Assembly: GCA_028015205.1 (NCBI GenBank)
Contig: JAPWFG010000068.1
Location: 61,001-125,000 of the forward strand
Source: Mytilisepta virgata
Taxonomy: Eukaryota; Mollusca; Bivalvia; Mytilida; Mytilidae
DNA: 64,000 bases
Reading direction: 5' to 3'
Shown here: in pieces, positions 1-13,379 of the stretch
Layout: every line of letters begins with the position of its first letter
How positions within the stretch are numbered: the first letter of the stretch is position 1
The notes under the pieces: model-generated
What the model was told of the DNA's origin: nothing
What the model saw: only the letters and a program-made list of their open reading frames with translations
Databases searched by the model: none
Program-made: the position numbers and the translations under genes

Positions 1-39
1 CTCAAATTAATCTGTTAATACCGAAGTAACTCGAAGATC

Positions 40-560
40 ATTTCCGAATGAAGAACATAACGTTGATCAACATAACGATTCAACATTACAACATAATACT
101 TCAACATTACAACATAATAACTACTTCAACATTACAACATAATACTTCAACATTACAACATAATACTTCAACTTTACAACATAATAAAATGCAACATAAC
201 ATTATACTAATTGGACGTAACGAAACATCAAATGAACATAACAACAAGTTAGACTGACAAGACGAAATAATGATTGAACATAACAATATGTTGATTTGAC
301 TTGATAAAATAATAATTTAACATGATAATAAGTTGATCTAACGTAATAAAATAATGATTTAACATAACAATATAATCAATTGACCCAACAAAACGATCTT
401 TTAACACCACAACAAATTGATTCGACTGAATGAAATAATAATTGCACATAACAAAATAGAAATTAACTCAATGAAATAATATTTGAACATAACAACATAA
501 GAACAAACAACACAATCAGACAATTTGACTTAATAAAACAACAAATGGACATAACAACAT
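40..560. repeat. AT-rich degenerate tandem repeat
   Basis: Variants of 'aacataacaa' and 'aacattacaacataatact' recur throughout. A cleaner block at about 81-188 has five copies of a roughly 21-bp unit, and a looser 60-65-bp periodicity follows it. Short open frames here are Asn/Thr/His-rich by-products of the repeat. Confidence 0.75.
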
Positions 561-3500
561 TATGGAAATGAACATAAGACAGCTGTGGCGTTCCATACAT
601 ATGTCATTGTGCTTCTGTGATTTGGTGCATTTTTGGACAGGATACCCCTGTATGGTACACCTATAGCAGGTACCGCCCAACGGGTGAAAATTTCAAATAC
701 AAATATTTTGCTTTTTTTCTAATTATTTTGCAACAGAATATGTGCAGAATTATAGGCAAACGCCATTTGGAATATTTGCGGGTCGAGTGATGTGTGATCA
801 TGTGTGTATTTTTCAATGTTAATTTTAAATTTCAAAATGTATCTATAACAACTGACTACAAACATTATTTCTAATTCACATTTTTAATGGAACGATTGAA
901 CTCACCATCATCTAACATGCCGATAAAACGTTATTAACAACATTCTTAAATATATTATTCATTAAATGTTTGTTTTTGAATTGGTACTGTTATCTTTATT
1001 TCTGGCTGTGTTTTAAAATAAGCAAAAACAATATGTATAAAGTATTTCTTGTTATTATGTTAGTTTTGATTTTGAAGCAAAATATCACATAACTTAAAGT
1101 AAAATAATAATAATAGTGATCATTATTATTTAAATCATTTTGTCTATTTCAATTATATAAAAGTTCTATAATATTACAATATTCCTAAAAATCGACAAAG
1201 TAGAAGATGGATGGATGGATTACTCCTTAATATCCAGTGGCATTTATTAACTGCATATCAGGACGAGAACATGTTGATATGATTCTAATCCCGCCCAGAC
1301 ACATTAAAATGACTCCGAGTCGACCAGTCCTTTGCTATTTACTCCTAGATGCCGCGTACTTGGCGGAGAAACACCAGCTTTATTTTCTTTGGTTTGACCA
1401 GGCCGCTGATCGAACCCTCGACATTCCGAACTCGGGGTGGTCCGGATACAAAAATTTCGTCTTAAAATTAATATAATTTTAAAAATAAGATTAAGAAGTC
1501 GAAAAAACTCAGTTACAGAAAAGATGGACTTACAATTACAATGAGAAAAAGTATTATAAAAACAAAATAAAATGAAATATTTTTTTTTAATAATATTGAT
1601 AGAGAAATAAATTCTGAATAAAACCTTAAGCATTAGGCAAATGGAAATATTTGATTAACGAATAAGTACGTAAAAAATAATAAATAATATATGTATCGTT
1701 AAAAAGAGAATATGTAAATGATTTATTTATAACAGAAACATAAAAATGGTGCAATATTATACACAAGATACATGTATAACGTTTCAAAACATAACTTGTG
1801 AATGAATGAAAAAAATAATCTTTTGAATTATTACTGACGCGTAGTCCTATATATATATAGCGTTTCAAATGACGTTACGTTAGATGCCCCAACACTGTGC
1901 GATACCTTTAGGAAATAGAAGTAAGCTGCTTATAAAATGTGAATGATAAAATACTAGATGTTTATAAGTATCAAAATTGGTAATATAAAAGCCATTACAA
2001 CGGCGTTAAACCCCAACTAAACAAACAAACAAAACATTTTTTACCTTTTATACACGTCTTATATAATCAAACAAATTACGAGCTTTGCAAGAGATATAGA
2101 TAAAAAAATAGAGATCGCAGTTTTATAGTGAAAGGCCATTTATAATTACGAAGCTAGCATTTGCAAATATGATGATAATTTTTCCGAATATCTATTAAAG
2201 TTGATGTTATATTATTATATCTTTCTCAAAAATTTACAGGAGTAAATACTAGCATTTTACAAAAGTCAACCATTGTTTTATTCGCAGTTAGGCAATAGGA
2301 TACATAGTCAAATATCTTTGAATTTTATTGCATCAGTGACACCAAACTTTTTGAAATAGTCCCGATAATTCAAGATAAATCTGAAGTTGCCGTCTGCAGT
2401 GCTTTGCATTTCAACTAAGTCCACTTGACCAATAGCCTAGGAATCCCTTGGACTCTTCCTCCTCAAACATGGACTTGTAAAGATGAGTTACGCTTCGTAT
2501 TGATTTCCTTTTGAATATTACAATTTTAACGTCAAATGTGTGATAATTTCATTAGTTTTTTCTTCAGTTTTATGATTACTTTTGTGAAACAGGCACACAT
2601 CACATAGTAAATCAACTATGAGGTCGTTTTGATCTTTCTGTAAAGTGACTATCACGATTAAGAACAACACTAAAAGCGCTATGCTTTTTGTATAAATGGT
2701 CAAGTATTGCATAGGTTAATTTCAAGTGTAGTTTAAACAAACACTTTATATTTTGCTTCCTAACAGTACAATGCACAATACAGTTACACAGTGTAACCTA
2801 AATTATTGTCAGTGAAGTACATTTATCTGCTCTTCAAAGACAAATACGAGTCATTACTTTCTCAATTGCGTCAGATATGCAGAGGTTATAAATGTACGTT
2901 ACTTCCGTATTAAATAACATATAGATTGTGCTAGAGATGCTTATTCTAGCATAAGTACCAAAAAAAAAAAAAAAAAAAAAAAAACCAGAAAAAATGTTCA
3001 AATCGGCTCTGAAAATATACCAATTCAAGTGTGATAGCCTCAATATGTGAAATGGCAAATGTGACAATATACAATGCATGTAGGATATAATAAATCGAAG
3101 CAATATTAAAATAATCCTGTTATATTTAATTTCTAAGAATGCAATGCTTTCCAGTATATAGCCATCCGTAAACTAAAACTTAACTGGTGGTCAAAACGCA
3201 AGAATATAGCCCTAAACCATTTCTATTTGACTGTATTTACCTTCCTGGATATTTCCATGTTTGGGCATATTTTTGAGATTTTTGTTTGCGCACAATTTGA
3301 TATTACTTGCCTACAATTTGAATTCTACGTTTGCATACATTTATCTTTGCAGTTACCAAGCACAGAATGTACAATATTAAATTTATAACATTGCGCTAGT
3401 ATTTTATTCGTCTGTTGATCTACGCCGGTTTACTACGGGGATATATAAGTGAGATTTAGAGCGGGACGTAAGTAGTAATTGTAAAACATAAGGAATATAA

Positions 3501-3589
3501 AATGATAAAACTTTTAACAGTGATGTCGCAACTTCGACAATCGAAGAGATACTATAATTTTGAGATTTTTATTTACTTTTATCAGGAAG
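561..3589. other. no gene recognised
   Basis: AT-rich sequence without convincing exons. It contains a run of 25 A at 2960-2984. A slightly more GC-rich patch at about 1260-1450 is open on the plus strand but matches nothing I recognise. Confidence 0.5.
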
Positions 3590-3905
3590 TGAAAGAAACA
3601 CACACGTAGATGACTTTGAGTTAGGACCGCTCTCCTTTAATAGTAAAATAAGAATGTAAAAATACTGTAAATATTGGCAAAAGCATACCGAAGCGACAAA
3701 ACAGTGGGAAAAGTCCTCAAATTCGAAGTCCAAGGAAAAGAATAAGTCAGGAGAATAGACCACAACGAACAAACACCACAAGGAAACATGTATAACTAAA
3801 AGAATAAAAAAAGTATAATAAACTTAACAAAACTAGAACAAGACAGCACAGAAACTAAAGCACTAGCAATGTAAACTCCCATTAAAAACGGAAGTGACAT
3901 CAGGT
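3590..3905 (-). repeat. dispersed repeat, copy 1
   Basis: Read on the minus strand, this stretch resembles the plus strand at about 14125-14290: both carry a 'tgggagttt..cat.gct' block followed by 'tgctgtcttgtt' and T-rich text. That suggests two diverged, oppositely oriented copies of one dispersed family. The exact ends are not resolved. Confidence 0.4.
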
Positions 3906-5610
3906 ACTCGTGAAGGGTAAGCTTGTCCTGCTCCGTTAACAGCACCCGTCACATTGCCAGTGAAGTGTCAAGTACGGTGAGGTGTCAAGTACGGTGAGGA
4001 TCGACGTGAAATCTAACTGAAGGCATCTAGTCTCAAATGCGAGATAGAAACTTCGTATCGGCCAATCAATTCGTGATGACGACTGTAAAACTTTTGGTGT
4101 GATAAAATAAACATAGACTGAACATAACCATGTCTTAGAAGTTTATGTGACAGTTTATTTTGTCATTCAGTTTTTATTTCAACCGCACATTATTATCTAT
4201 ATACAGGTACAAATCTAAATATGAAGCAGAAGTTGGTGTGTCTGTTGTCTCTTTAATTTTAAGTTCACTTGGATAGATGAGATGTGGGTAATCCTTAAAG
4301 TAAGGATTATAAAGTGACAGGCCATCATATATATAGCGGAAACTGAAATAAAAGGACTGGGCTAGTTTCTTTTCTTTCCGATTCAGTAGCTCCTGTCAGA
4401 AGTTAGCTTCATATGTAAAATGTGCGCAATGGTATTGCGAATTGAGACTGGGTCCATGACGTCAATAGAACAAAGAAATCAGATCACACTTACGACTACG
4501 AATATTTGTGAAACTAAAACCTGGATAGAGTTAGCAACAAAGGAGCGGATGAATACAAATTTCATTTACCTTAAAAGGCAATCTCTGAGATCACACTATA
4601 AATAGTTACAACACTTTTTAAAGAATTGTGTTCGCTGAAGTATATTTCCAGCATACCTTGAAATTTAAGAAATCAGTTTGAGTTATCTCTCTTATCGCAA
4701 TGAAATTAATTTTATGTGACGTGTGGAAACATTTTACTTTCGGGCGATTAATAATGCCCGGGCGTCCTTTTCCATTGAAATAGTAACTGTAGTAACAAAA
4801 AAAAATCATTTTATCGTATGACGCCATGTTATTACTGTAATCATCGCATGCATTTTGCAAATAGACCACGTACGCATCCACTCCTGTTTTATGTTGGGAC
4901 GAACATGGTCCATTGAAATCAAACCATAATGATAAATTTGACGTTTCTTCCTAGTTAATACTTGAAACGCGTCTTCGGTGTATGGAGCATGCTTTTTACA
5001 ACTTCTCGCTTGTACAGTTCTCAACAGAGTGAAACTTCTATCACATATACCGTGTCACACGTACAGTTATTATCACCGTCATCACAATTAGATAAATCAG
5101 TTACGGATAATAAGACAAAATATATTCAATGCAGCTTCTCGTCATACTGAAACACTGGTTTTCACGCTAGTCTTCCAAAGCACCATGGTCCGCTTTAAAA
5201 TATATCCGGACAACGATAGTCCTTAAGTGTGATCTGACTAGAAACTGTATGACTTGAGAGTAATTTCGCTCTTAACATTTTTTGTGAAAAGTACTACTGG
5301 CCTTCAGCTAATGCCACCGAAGGTCTTACACAACTGTATGAAGATCTGTATTTTTATGATTATTCACTAAAATTCCAAGAAAAACAAAATTCTATATATA
5401 TTACGCACGTGTCTCACTAAAAACCTTGTTGAAGATCATAACAGTAAATACCAAGTACCAAAGTAATAACAACCGAGTTTTTTGATACGCTTGAAAATTT
5501 AGAGGTTATAACAGTTTGATCCAAATTAACATGAAAAATGTACTTTGATATACATATTTATTCGCTAAATAATTTCAAGGACAAAAATGTGGAAAGTTGA
5601 AACAATATCA
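3906..5610. other. no gene recognised
   Basis: Nothing gene-like. A 17-bp unit (gtgtcaagtacggtgag) occurs twice in tandem at 3965-3998. Confidence 0.45.
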
Positions 5611-5638
5611 AATAAAGGGTTTCGTTAAGCGCAGCATG
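5611..5638 (+). repeat. 28-bp motif shared with 10767-10794
   Basis: Both sites read AATAAAGGG, then C/T-TTCG, then AAGCGCA, then CATG, differing at only a few pyrimidine or purine positions. In the second copy GGC-TTC-GCC can form a small triloop hairpin. It is probably the conserved end of a repeat family. Confidence 0.5.
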
Positions 5639-5884
5639 TTACGACCGCAACATGCTTTTTAGCAGCTATTATAATCCGAAGTTTTGTTTAATTTCGTCAG
5701 TTGTTTGAAGACCGTCAAACAACACACACGTAACAATGGAATCGAGAACGCTTTTCGTTGGTTTATTGGTTCCTACTAGATATATAATACCTGTGCATCT
5801 TTCTAACATCGAAGCAAAACCAGAAAGGAAAGGGAAAATACTTCCAACCAAAATGAAGAGAACCAAAGTGGAGGAACAAGCAAA

Positions 5885-6606
5885 GTGGATCCAAAAAAGA
5901 AATGTACAAACTTCAACCTAGTGCTTCACAAAAAGAATACACACGGTATGGAAGAGGATTCAACAAAGTATAGTGAATATGATTCAGTCTCAGACACCTC
6001 CACAGAAGCCGATAACGAGGAATCGGAACAAAACAGTAACCATGGATCCAACGAAAACTCCAAAGAGCAATGCGAACAGTCCCTATGGGATGTCATTTTG
6101 AATAGAACAATTCAAGTCCATCAACGGGAATACTCACAGAAAGTAAATGAAAGAGTCGAAGCCGGAATGGAAGAAGACAAGGTACAAAACAGTAACCATG
6201 GATCCAACGAAAACTCCAAAGAGCAATGCGAACAGTCCCTATGGGATGTCATTTTGAATAGAACAATTCAAGTCCATCAACGGGAATACTCACAGAAAGT
6301 AAATGAAAGAGTCGAAGCCGGAATGGAAGAAGACAAGGTACGCTTGGCAGCATATAGAGACATGTTTGACTCATACAGAGACTAAATGCGGAAGCATTAC
6401 CTCGAAATGATGTCCTGGCATCAAGACACGAATAAAGACCACGTACATAGAAAGATCAAGAAAACGGCTAAACGCTTGAGAGAAGAGGAGGACTACGAAT
6501 CAAAAGAATCATGGGAATATGCCGTAGAAAACGAAAATATCTGCTTAACCGTGCATTGAACGACTGCGACCCACCAACAGCTGAAGACAGGAATGACTCT
6601 ATGTGA
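5885..6606 (+). pseudogene. broken gene for an acidic, charged protein of unknown function
   Basis: An open frame runs from 5885 to a TAA at 6383-6385 (166 codons). It is rich in Glu, Asn, Ser and Lys with no membrane segment or signal peptide. The same frame continues past the stop with similar charged, helix-prone sequence (MRKHYLEMM..., then KKTAKRLREEED) to about 6536. It then shifts frame, and the coding-like text LLNRALNDCDPP continues to a TGA at 6604-6606. One in-frame stop plus one frame change make this a likely pseudogene. Codons 49-152 hold an exact 52-residue duplication. A different-frame open stretch at 5736-5921 may be a further decayed 5' part. I do not recognise the family; its setting among repeats suggests a transposon-borne gene, but that is inference. 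Confidence 0.5.
6028..6339 (+). repeat. 156-bp perfect tandem duplication
   Basis: The segments 6028-6183 and 6184-6339 read identically. The period is 156 bp, or 52 codons, so the reading frame is preserved. Identity implies a recent event relative to the stop and frameshift downstream. Confidence 0.9.
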
Positions 6607-6828
6607 CGGAGTAATTGTAACTAACATTAACATATTATAAAGAAAAACACAATGTTTTTTTTAATTAAAAAAAATAAATAAAGGGAAGGAAGAGTAATGC
6701 AGCCTATATATGTTTATACATATATATAGCCAGTCACAAGCCTGGATTAATGCAGAGTGGCCTTTCAAATGACCCGGATGTAAGGGTGCTCTCGCACAGA
6801 TCAAATCTTTGACTAACGACAATCGACC

Positions 6829-7607
6829 ACCACTAGCAGCAGCATTAGCAGCAGCGACAAGCAGCTTCAGCAGCATCAAGAAACCGAAATTAGCACGGAG
6901 CATGGTGCAGAGCAGCGATGAGCAGCATGGAGCAAGAGAAGAGCAGCGGTGAGCAGCAAAGAGAAGCAATGAGCAAGAGAGGTGCAGCGATGAGCAGCAC
7001 GGAGCAAGAGAAGAGCAGCACAGAACAATAGAAGAGCGGCGATGAGCAGCAAAGAGCAAGAGAAGAGCAGCGATGAGCAGCACAGAGCAAGAGAAGAGCA
7101 GCGATGAACCACAAAGAGCAGCGATGAGCAGCACAGATCAAGAGAAGAGCAGCGATGATCAGCGAAGAGAGGCTTAGAGCAAGAGTAGAGCAGCGATGCG
7201 AAGCGAAAAACAGCAGGGAGCAAGAGATGAGCATTGAAGAGCAGCACAGAACAATAGAAGAGCCACGATGACCAGCATGGAGCAAGAGAAGAGCAGCACA
7301 GAACAATAGAAGAGCCGCGATGACCAGCATGGAGCAAGAGAAGAGCAGCGATGAGCAGCACAGATCAAAAGATTAGCAGCGAAGAGCAGCAGGGAGCAAG
7401 AGATGAGCAGCACAGAACAATTGAAGAGAAGCACAGAACAATTGAAGAGGAAGGATGAGCAGCGAATAGCAGCAGGGAGCAAGACATGAACAGCGAAGAA
7501 CAGCGAAGAGCAGCGATGAGCAGCGAAGAGCAGCAAAGAGCAAGAAATGAGCAGCGAAGAGCAACAAAGAGCAAGAGATGAGCAGCGAAGAGCAGCAAGA
7601 GCATCAA
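6829..7607. repeat. purine-rich minisatellite (gagcagcgatgagcagca...)
   Basis: Imperfect tandem arrays of 'gagcagcgatgagcagcacagagcaagagaa'-like units, roughly 30 bp with variable composition. Several overlapping minus-strand open frames exist only because the unit lacks stops; they translate to L/S/C/A-rich low-complexity text. Confidence 0.85.
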
Positions 7608-7899
7608 CCGAAACGGGGGTAAGGGGGCATAATCCTATCTTACCGTTGAACTTCCCTTGAACAAACGAAAAACATTAACCATAAAGAAAAGCGCGGGAAA
7701 AGGGGAGATAACGTAATAGTCCCACTGTACTTTGTATACTGTCGGACCTCGACATAACTGTGGGATTATCAATCTCTAGGGACACAATACGAGACCCTTA
7801 CCCTCTACAGACCGATGACTGACCCAGAGACAACCGAGAATGAGAAGTTTCGGGGAAATGATTTCCCTTTGAACTTTCAGTTCCGCCTACACATGCGCT

Positions 7900-9215
7900 G
7901 ACCACACATCCGGGTCCATGTTGGTTGACAGTCCAGGTCAATGGATACATTTCTAAAAGAGAACCATCTAAGGACCATCACTGCTAAGTCTTGTTCCAAC
8001 TTTCTAAGTGGTTTCAGACAAGAAGATTTTTAAATGAATATTCCCATAGGGTCCTATTTTAAACAAGGTTCGGCAATGGCGGCCATCTGGGTTGACAATC
8101 CGGGTAATTGGACACAATTCTGAAAGAGGACTATCTAAGAATCAATGCTGCCAAGCCTGGGGTCAATTTGTCAAGAGATTTCAGACAAGAAGATTTTTCA
8201 ATGAATTTCCCCATAAGGCCCTATATGTTAAACTAAGTTCGGCTGTGTTGGCCATCTTGGTTGAAATCTGGGTCATCGGACAAAATTCTGAATGAGGACC
8301 ATCTAAGGATTATTGCGACCAAGTATAATTCTAATTGGCTTAGTAGTTTCAGACAAGAGGATTTTGGAGTGAATTTCCCACAGGTCCCTATGTTAAACTA
8401 GGGTCCGTTGTGGCGGCCATCTTGGTTGACAGTCCGGGTCATCAGACACAATTCTGAAACAGGACCTACGAAGTTTAGTTTTAATTGGCACAGTAGTTTC
8501 GTAGAAGATTTTTTAAATTCATCCCCGTTTTTTCTGTTTTTAGTAACAGCAGCCATGTCGGTTGGAAGTCGGGGAAGCCAGATATAATTTAGGAAAGGGC
8601 CACCCAAGAACCATTCCACCAACGTTTGGTCCCAATTGGCCCAGTGGTTCCAGAGGAGAAGATCTTTAAAGGAAAGTTCACGCCAACTGCCGTCTTTAAA
8701 GGGCAAAAACTCATATAAGGGGTCAATCAATGATTTGGTCATGTTGACTTATTTGTAGATCTTACTGTTTTAAACATTTTTGCTGCGTACAGTTTGTCTT
8801 AATCTATAACAATATTCAAGATAATAACCTAAAACTGCAAAATTTCTTTAAAATTAACAATTCAGAGACAATAACCCAACAAAGGGTCTGAAAATGTCAT
8901 AGCAGATAGATCTTAACCTGATGAACATTTTTATTCTATGTCAGTTTTGCTCTAAATGGTTTAGTTTTTGAGATATAAGACACAAACCACAGTTTACCTC
9001 TATTATCTGTTTTTAGCCATGTCGGCTATGTTGGTTGGCAGGCAGGGTCATCTGACACATTTTTAAACTAGATATCCTAATGATGTTTGTGGCCAAGTTT
9101 GGTTCCATTTGACCAAGTAATTTCAGAGGAGAAGATCTTTGTAAAAGTTAAGGGACGACGGCGGACGACGGACGCCAAGTGATAAGAATAGCTCTTTTGG
9201 TCAGGTGAGCTAAAA
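7900..9215 (+). mobile_element. tandem-core non-autonomous repeat element
   Basis: Diverged units of about 150-190 bp recur from about 7900 to 8740. Landmarks are 'ggcggccatcttggttgacagt', 'acaattctgaaagaggacc', 'agacaagaagattttt' and 'ccctatgttaaacta'. After a more diverged stretch comes a GACGGACG-type microsatellite (9150-9175), then 'gccaagtgata' and 'caggtgagctaaaaa' at 9197-9215. The same ending closes the elements at 13378 and 49957. This layout (tandem core, ACGG-type microsatellite, short conserved end) resembles the oyster pearl elements and other Helentron-associated repeats. The class assignment is inference. Confidence 0.55.
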
Positions 9216-10766
9216 AATGTGTTGACATACTACTGAAAGTACTCATCAAGATATATTAAAATAAAAAATCTTTAATTGAAATTGGATGGAAAATAAAATT
9301 TTTATGTTTCTTTGACCTCTTGTGTCTCAGAAACAAAATATATAAAAACACTGCTGGCATACTGCGTACATAACACTTTGGTATTTTTTGACTTTACTAC
9401 TAGTATATACTAAGGAAAGCATTCACTAAGGTGAATTAAAAGACAAAATCCCCGTTAACATTGGATGTTTTAAAAAAAAAATACATAGATGTATCAAGCC
9501 ACATTGCTTTTTGGCCCTTTTAATCCCTTATATCTCAAAAACCGTAGAAGAAATCCTTGGACATACTACTGGTAACACTCATAAAAATGAATTAAAAGAA
9601 AAAAAACCTATTAAATTTGGATGAAAATTAAAAATTTTAAGGGTATCTCTAAAACGGTAAGGGATACTGAAAACGGATCTTATACAAGCTTTTGCATGTT
9701 TATCAAGGAACATTATAAACCAAAAAATCATAAAAATCGGATAATTGTTTTAAAAGTTACACCAAGATTATCAAAAAACCTTAATCCACTTATTTTCGAG
9801 TTTATTCCAGAGAATTTCTTACCTAAACCTTTTACATAAATTTCATTCAAATACTGAGAATGTAGACGTGAGAGCGCGTACAAAAAAGTCAATTCTTACA
9901 TAATTTACTGTTCCAAGGACAACTCTAAGAAAATAAATCCATCAGTGCTGATTTTCGAAATCGTCCGAGTCAATGATGATCTATAAACCTTTGACCTTAT
10001 TTTCATAAAAAATATTTTGAGACATGTATATGCGAGAGAGCTTACAAAGTCAATTTCCATATTTTTGCTGTTCAAAGGGGTATAACTACAAGAAAATTTA
10101 CCAGTCGGTGCTGCAAGACAATGCTGATCTTAATATTTGACCCAAATTTCATTAAATTATGTCGCGACATGTACACGTAAGAGTGCTTAAAAGTGAATTT
10201 TCCATGTTTTACTGTTAACAAGAGAAGAAGTCTAAGCAAATTAATCTATCTGTGCTGATTTTAGAACTCGTCCGAAATAATACCGGTCTTAAACTTTGAT
10301 CTAAATATCATTAAAATCTATTGAGACATATATACATTATTATTTCCTATTTTTACTGTTCAAAAGGGACGCATTGTCTTGAAATTAATCCGTCATTTCT
10401 GATTTTTTTAACTTGTCCGAGAAAATTTAGATCTTTTGAGAAACATAGACACGAGAGCGATAAGGCCACACAAAATTGAATTTTAGTTCTTTGGATTTTT
10501 ATGGCAAAAATAGCTGCGATCAAGCGAAAATACAGTTTTTTCCAGGCGACAATCAGATTTATGAGCGTCACAATATTTTTTAACTAAAATATTGCAAAAA
10601 ATGGAAATAATCCCTATTTTTTCTAAATTTTATGAGCGGGTGAACACTTTTTACTTTAATTTCTTGAAAAATGAAGAATTAGGGTAGAATTTTCAGCATT
10701 TTTGCAAAACGAAGTGGCAAAATTTGTTTTCGTAAAATTTACAAAGTTTGAAATTCGGAGCGGCGA
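9216..10766. repeat. diverged tandem repeat region
   Basis: Two decayed periodicities are visible. One, at 9220-9640 and again at 10840-11080, has 'gttgacatactactgaaagtactcatcaag' followed by 'aattaaaagaacaaaatc'. The other, at about 9840-10440, has units of roughly 150 bp with 'gctgattttcgaaatcgtccga', 'tttgac' and 'gagacatgtacacg.gagagcgct'. No protein is supported. Confidence 0.5.
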
Positions 10767-10794
10767 ATAAAGGGCTTCGCCAAGCGCAACATGT
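10767..10794 (+). repeat. 28-bp motif shared with 5611-5638
   Basis: Second copy of the AATAAAGGG..TTCG..AAGCGCA.CATG motif, with an embedded GGC-TTC-GCC triloop. Confidence 0.5.
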
Positions 10795-13378
10795 TTGTTT
10801 GGCACCTTTAACCCCATGTATCTCGAGAATATAAAAGACAGTAAAAAATTGTTGACACACTACTGAAAGTACTCATCAAGATCAATTAAAAGAACAAAAT
10901 TTTATGTTTCCTCCAAAATTGCTAACGTTTGACCATTGTATATCAAAAACAATAAAAAAGAAAAAAAACTGTTGACATACTAATGAAAGCATTCACCAAG
11001 GTGAATTAAAACACAAAATCCCCATTAAAATTGGATGAAAAATAAAACTTTTAGGCATCTTGAAAAATGGCTAATTTTGACTAAGCTGTTGGTTTTTATT
11101 CAATAAACCATGCTTAACTCATCTGTCATTTTGTAGAGTTTCATCCAAATCCCCCTAATAGTTTCAGAGGAGAAGATGTTTGAAAATTTGTTAACAACAA
11201 TGATGACGGACACCTAGTGATAGCAATTAAAAGCTCACATATTATGAAGTTTAATAACTGTTATACAACATTCTCATCATCACCATACACTAAGGATACC
11301 ATGTTTACTTTAAAAACCAAATATTGTTGAAATCCGAGCAAGTGTAAAAAATGGCGGGAAAATGGCAGCCATTTTAAAAATGGCCGTCCGAAACAAATTT
11401 TCTTCATCACCATTCAACTCGGGATACCATGTTTACCTTGAAAGTAGCTTTCCTCTTCATTTTCTTTCTATAATTCAGGAAAAAATAGCAAAAAACAGCA
11501 TTTTGACCCCTATGTTCTATTTTTAGTAAGAGCCGACATGTTTTTCGACCAATCAAAAATCCAAGCATTAACTTTTTGCAGGATACACTAAGGAACAATC
11601 TTACCAAGAATTTGAATAGTAGTTTCAGAGAAGATTTTTGAAATAATAACATAAAAAAAGCCAAAAATGTCAAAAAAGGGCAATAACTCTAACATCAGTT
11701 GACAGATTTTCACGAAAATTAGCACACAGGTAGCTCTCATCATGCTGAACACTTTCAACCTGCCAGAATTTACCGTAACCTAATGATTTTTGAGATATTT
11801 GCGAAAAACTGTTGTTTGACCCCTGTTCTATTTTTAGTAACAGTGGCTATGTTTTTTGACGGATCAACAAACGAAGCATAAACTTTGTGCAGGATACCCT
11901 AAGGAACAATCATGCTAAGTTTTATCCAAATCCATTCAGTAGTTTTAGAGGAAAAGATTTTTGAAATAATAACATAAAAAAAAGCCAAAAATGTCCAAAA
12001 ATGGCAATAACTTTAACATCAGTTGACAGATTTTCACGAAAATCAGCACACAGGTAGCTCTCATCATGCTGAACACTTTCAACCTGCCAGAATTTGCCAT
12101 AACCTAATGATTTTTGAGATATTTGCGAAAAACTGTTGTTTGACCCCCATGTTCTATTTTTAGTAACAGTGGCCATCTTTTTCGACGGATCAACAAACGA
12201 AGCATAAACTTTGTGCTCAATACCCTAAGGAACAATCATGCTAAGTTTTATCCAAATCCATTAAGTAGTTTCAGAGGAGAATATTTTTGAAATAATAACA
12301 TAAAAAAAGCTAAAAATGTCAAAAAGGGCAATAACTCTAACATCAGTTGACAGATTTTCACGAAAATCAGCACACAGGTAGCTCTCATCATGCTGAACAC
12401 TTTCAACCTGCCAGAATATGCCGTAACCTAAGGATTTTTGAGATATTTGCGAAAAAATGTTGTTTGACCCGTATATTCTATTTTTAGTAACAGCGGCCAT
12501 GTTTTTCGACGAATCAAATATCCCCACATCAGTTCTATGCAGGGTACCCCAAGGAACATTCATACCAAGTTTGGTTCTAATTAGTCAAGTAGTTTCAGAG
12601 GAGAAGATTATTGAAATAATAACATGAAAAAAGGCCAAAAATGTCAAAAAAGGGCAATAACTCTAACATCAGTTGACAGATTTTCACAAAAATTAGCACA
12701 CAGGTAGCTCTCATCATGCTGAACACTTTCAACCTGCCAGAAATTGCCGTAACCTAAGGATTTTTGAGATATTTGCAAAAAAAATGTTGTTTGACACCTA
12801 TGTTCTATATTTAGTAACAGCGGCCATGTTTTTCGACGAATCAAAAATCCCTACATCAGTTCTATACAGGGTACGCCAAGGAACATTCATACCAAGTTTG
12901 GTTCTAATTAGTCAAGTAGTTTTAGAGGAGAAGATTTTTGAAATAATAACATAAAAAAAAGCCAAAAATGTCAAAAAAGGGCAATAACTCTAACATCAGT
13001 TGACAGATTTTCACGAAAATCAGCATACATGTAGCTCTCATCATGCTGAACACTTTCAACCTGCCAGAATTTGCCGTAACCTAAAGATTTTTGAGATATT
13101 TGCGAAAAACTGTTGTCTGACTCACATGTTCTATTTTTAGTAACAGCGGCCATGTTTTTCGACGGATCAAAAATCCCCACATTAGTTCTATGCAGGATAC
13201 CCCAAAGAACATTCATACCAAGTGTGGTTCCAATTGGTCAAGTAGTTTCAGAGGAGAAGAGTTTTGAAAAATTGTTAACGACGACAACGGACGACGACGG
13301 ACGACGACAGACGACGTCGGACGACGACTGACGCCAAGTGATGGCAATAGCTCACATGGCCTTCGGCCAGGTGAGCTA
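10795..13378 (+). mobile_element. tandem-core element with about 325-bp units and a hairpin end
   Basis: From about 11300 to 13255 a unit of about 325 bp repeats five to six times. Landmarks are 'ttcagaggagaagattttt' at about 11627, 11942, 12269, 12591, 12922 and 13247, then 'gggcaataactctaacatcag', 'cacaggtagctctcatcatgctg', 'ctatttttagtaacag.ggccatg' and 'tttttcgac'. The array ends in a GACGACGGACG-type microsatellite (13275-13330) and a terminal hairpin at 13349-13377 (stem AGCTCAC.TGGCC, loop TTC) followed by AAAA. Units of the same family form the arms of the foldback at 46506-49957. Short minus-strand open frames inside are parts of the repeat. Confidence 0.75.
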
Positions 13379-13379
13379 A

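Noticed and set aside
1405..1425. Minus-strand GGTTCGATC resembling a tRNA B box, suggesting a tRNA-derived SINE
   Set aside because: No A box at proper spacing, no tRNA fold and no SINE tail; match too short.
6661..7607. Several overlapping minus-strand open frames of 64-161 codons rich in Leu, Ser, Cys and Ala
   Set aside because: They follow a stop-poor purine minisatellite in more than one frame; composition and overlap show repeat translation, not membrane proteins.
11407..13216. Minus-strand open frames sharing KSLGYGKFWQVESVQHDESYLCADF
   Set aside because: They are one segment of the about 325-bp tandem unit and recur in the foldback; no domain is recognisable and frames are limited by the repeat.
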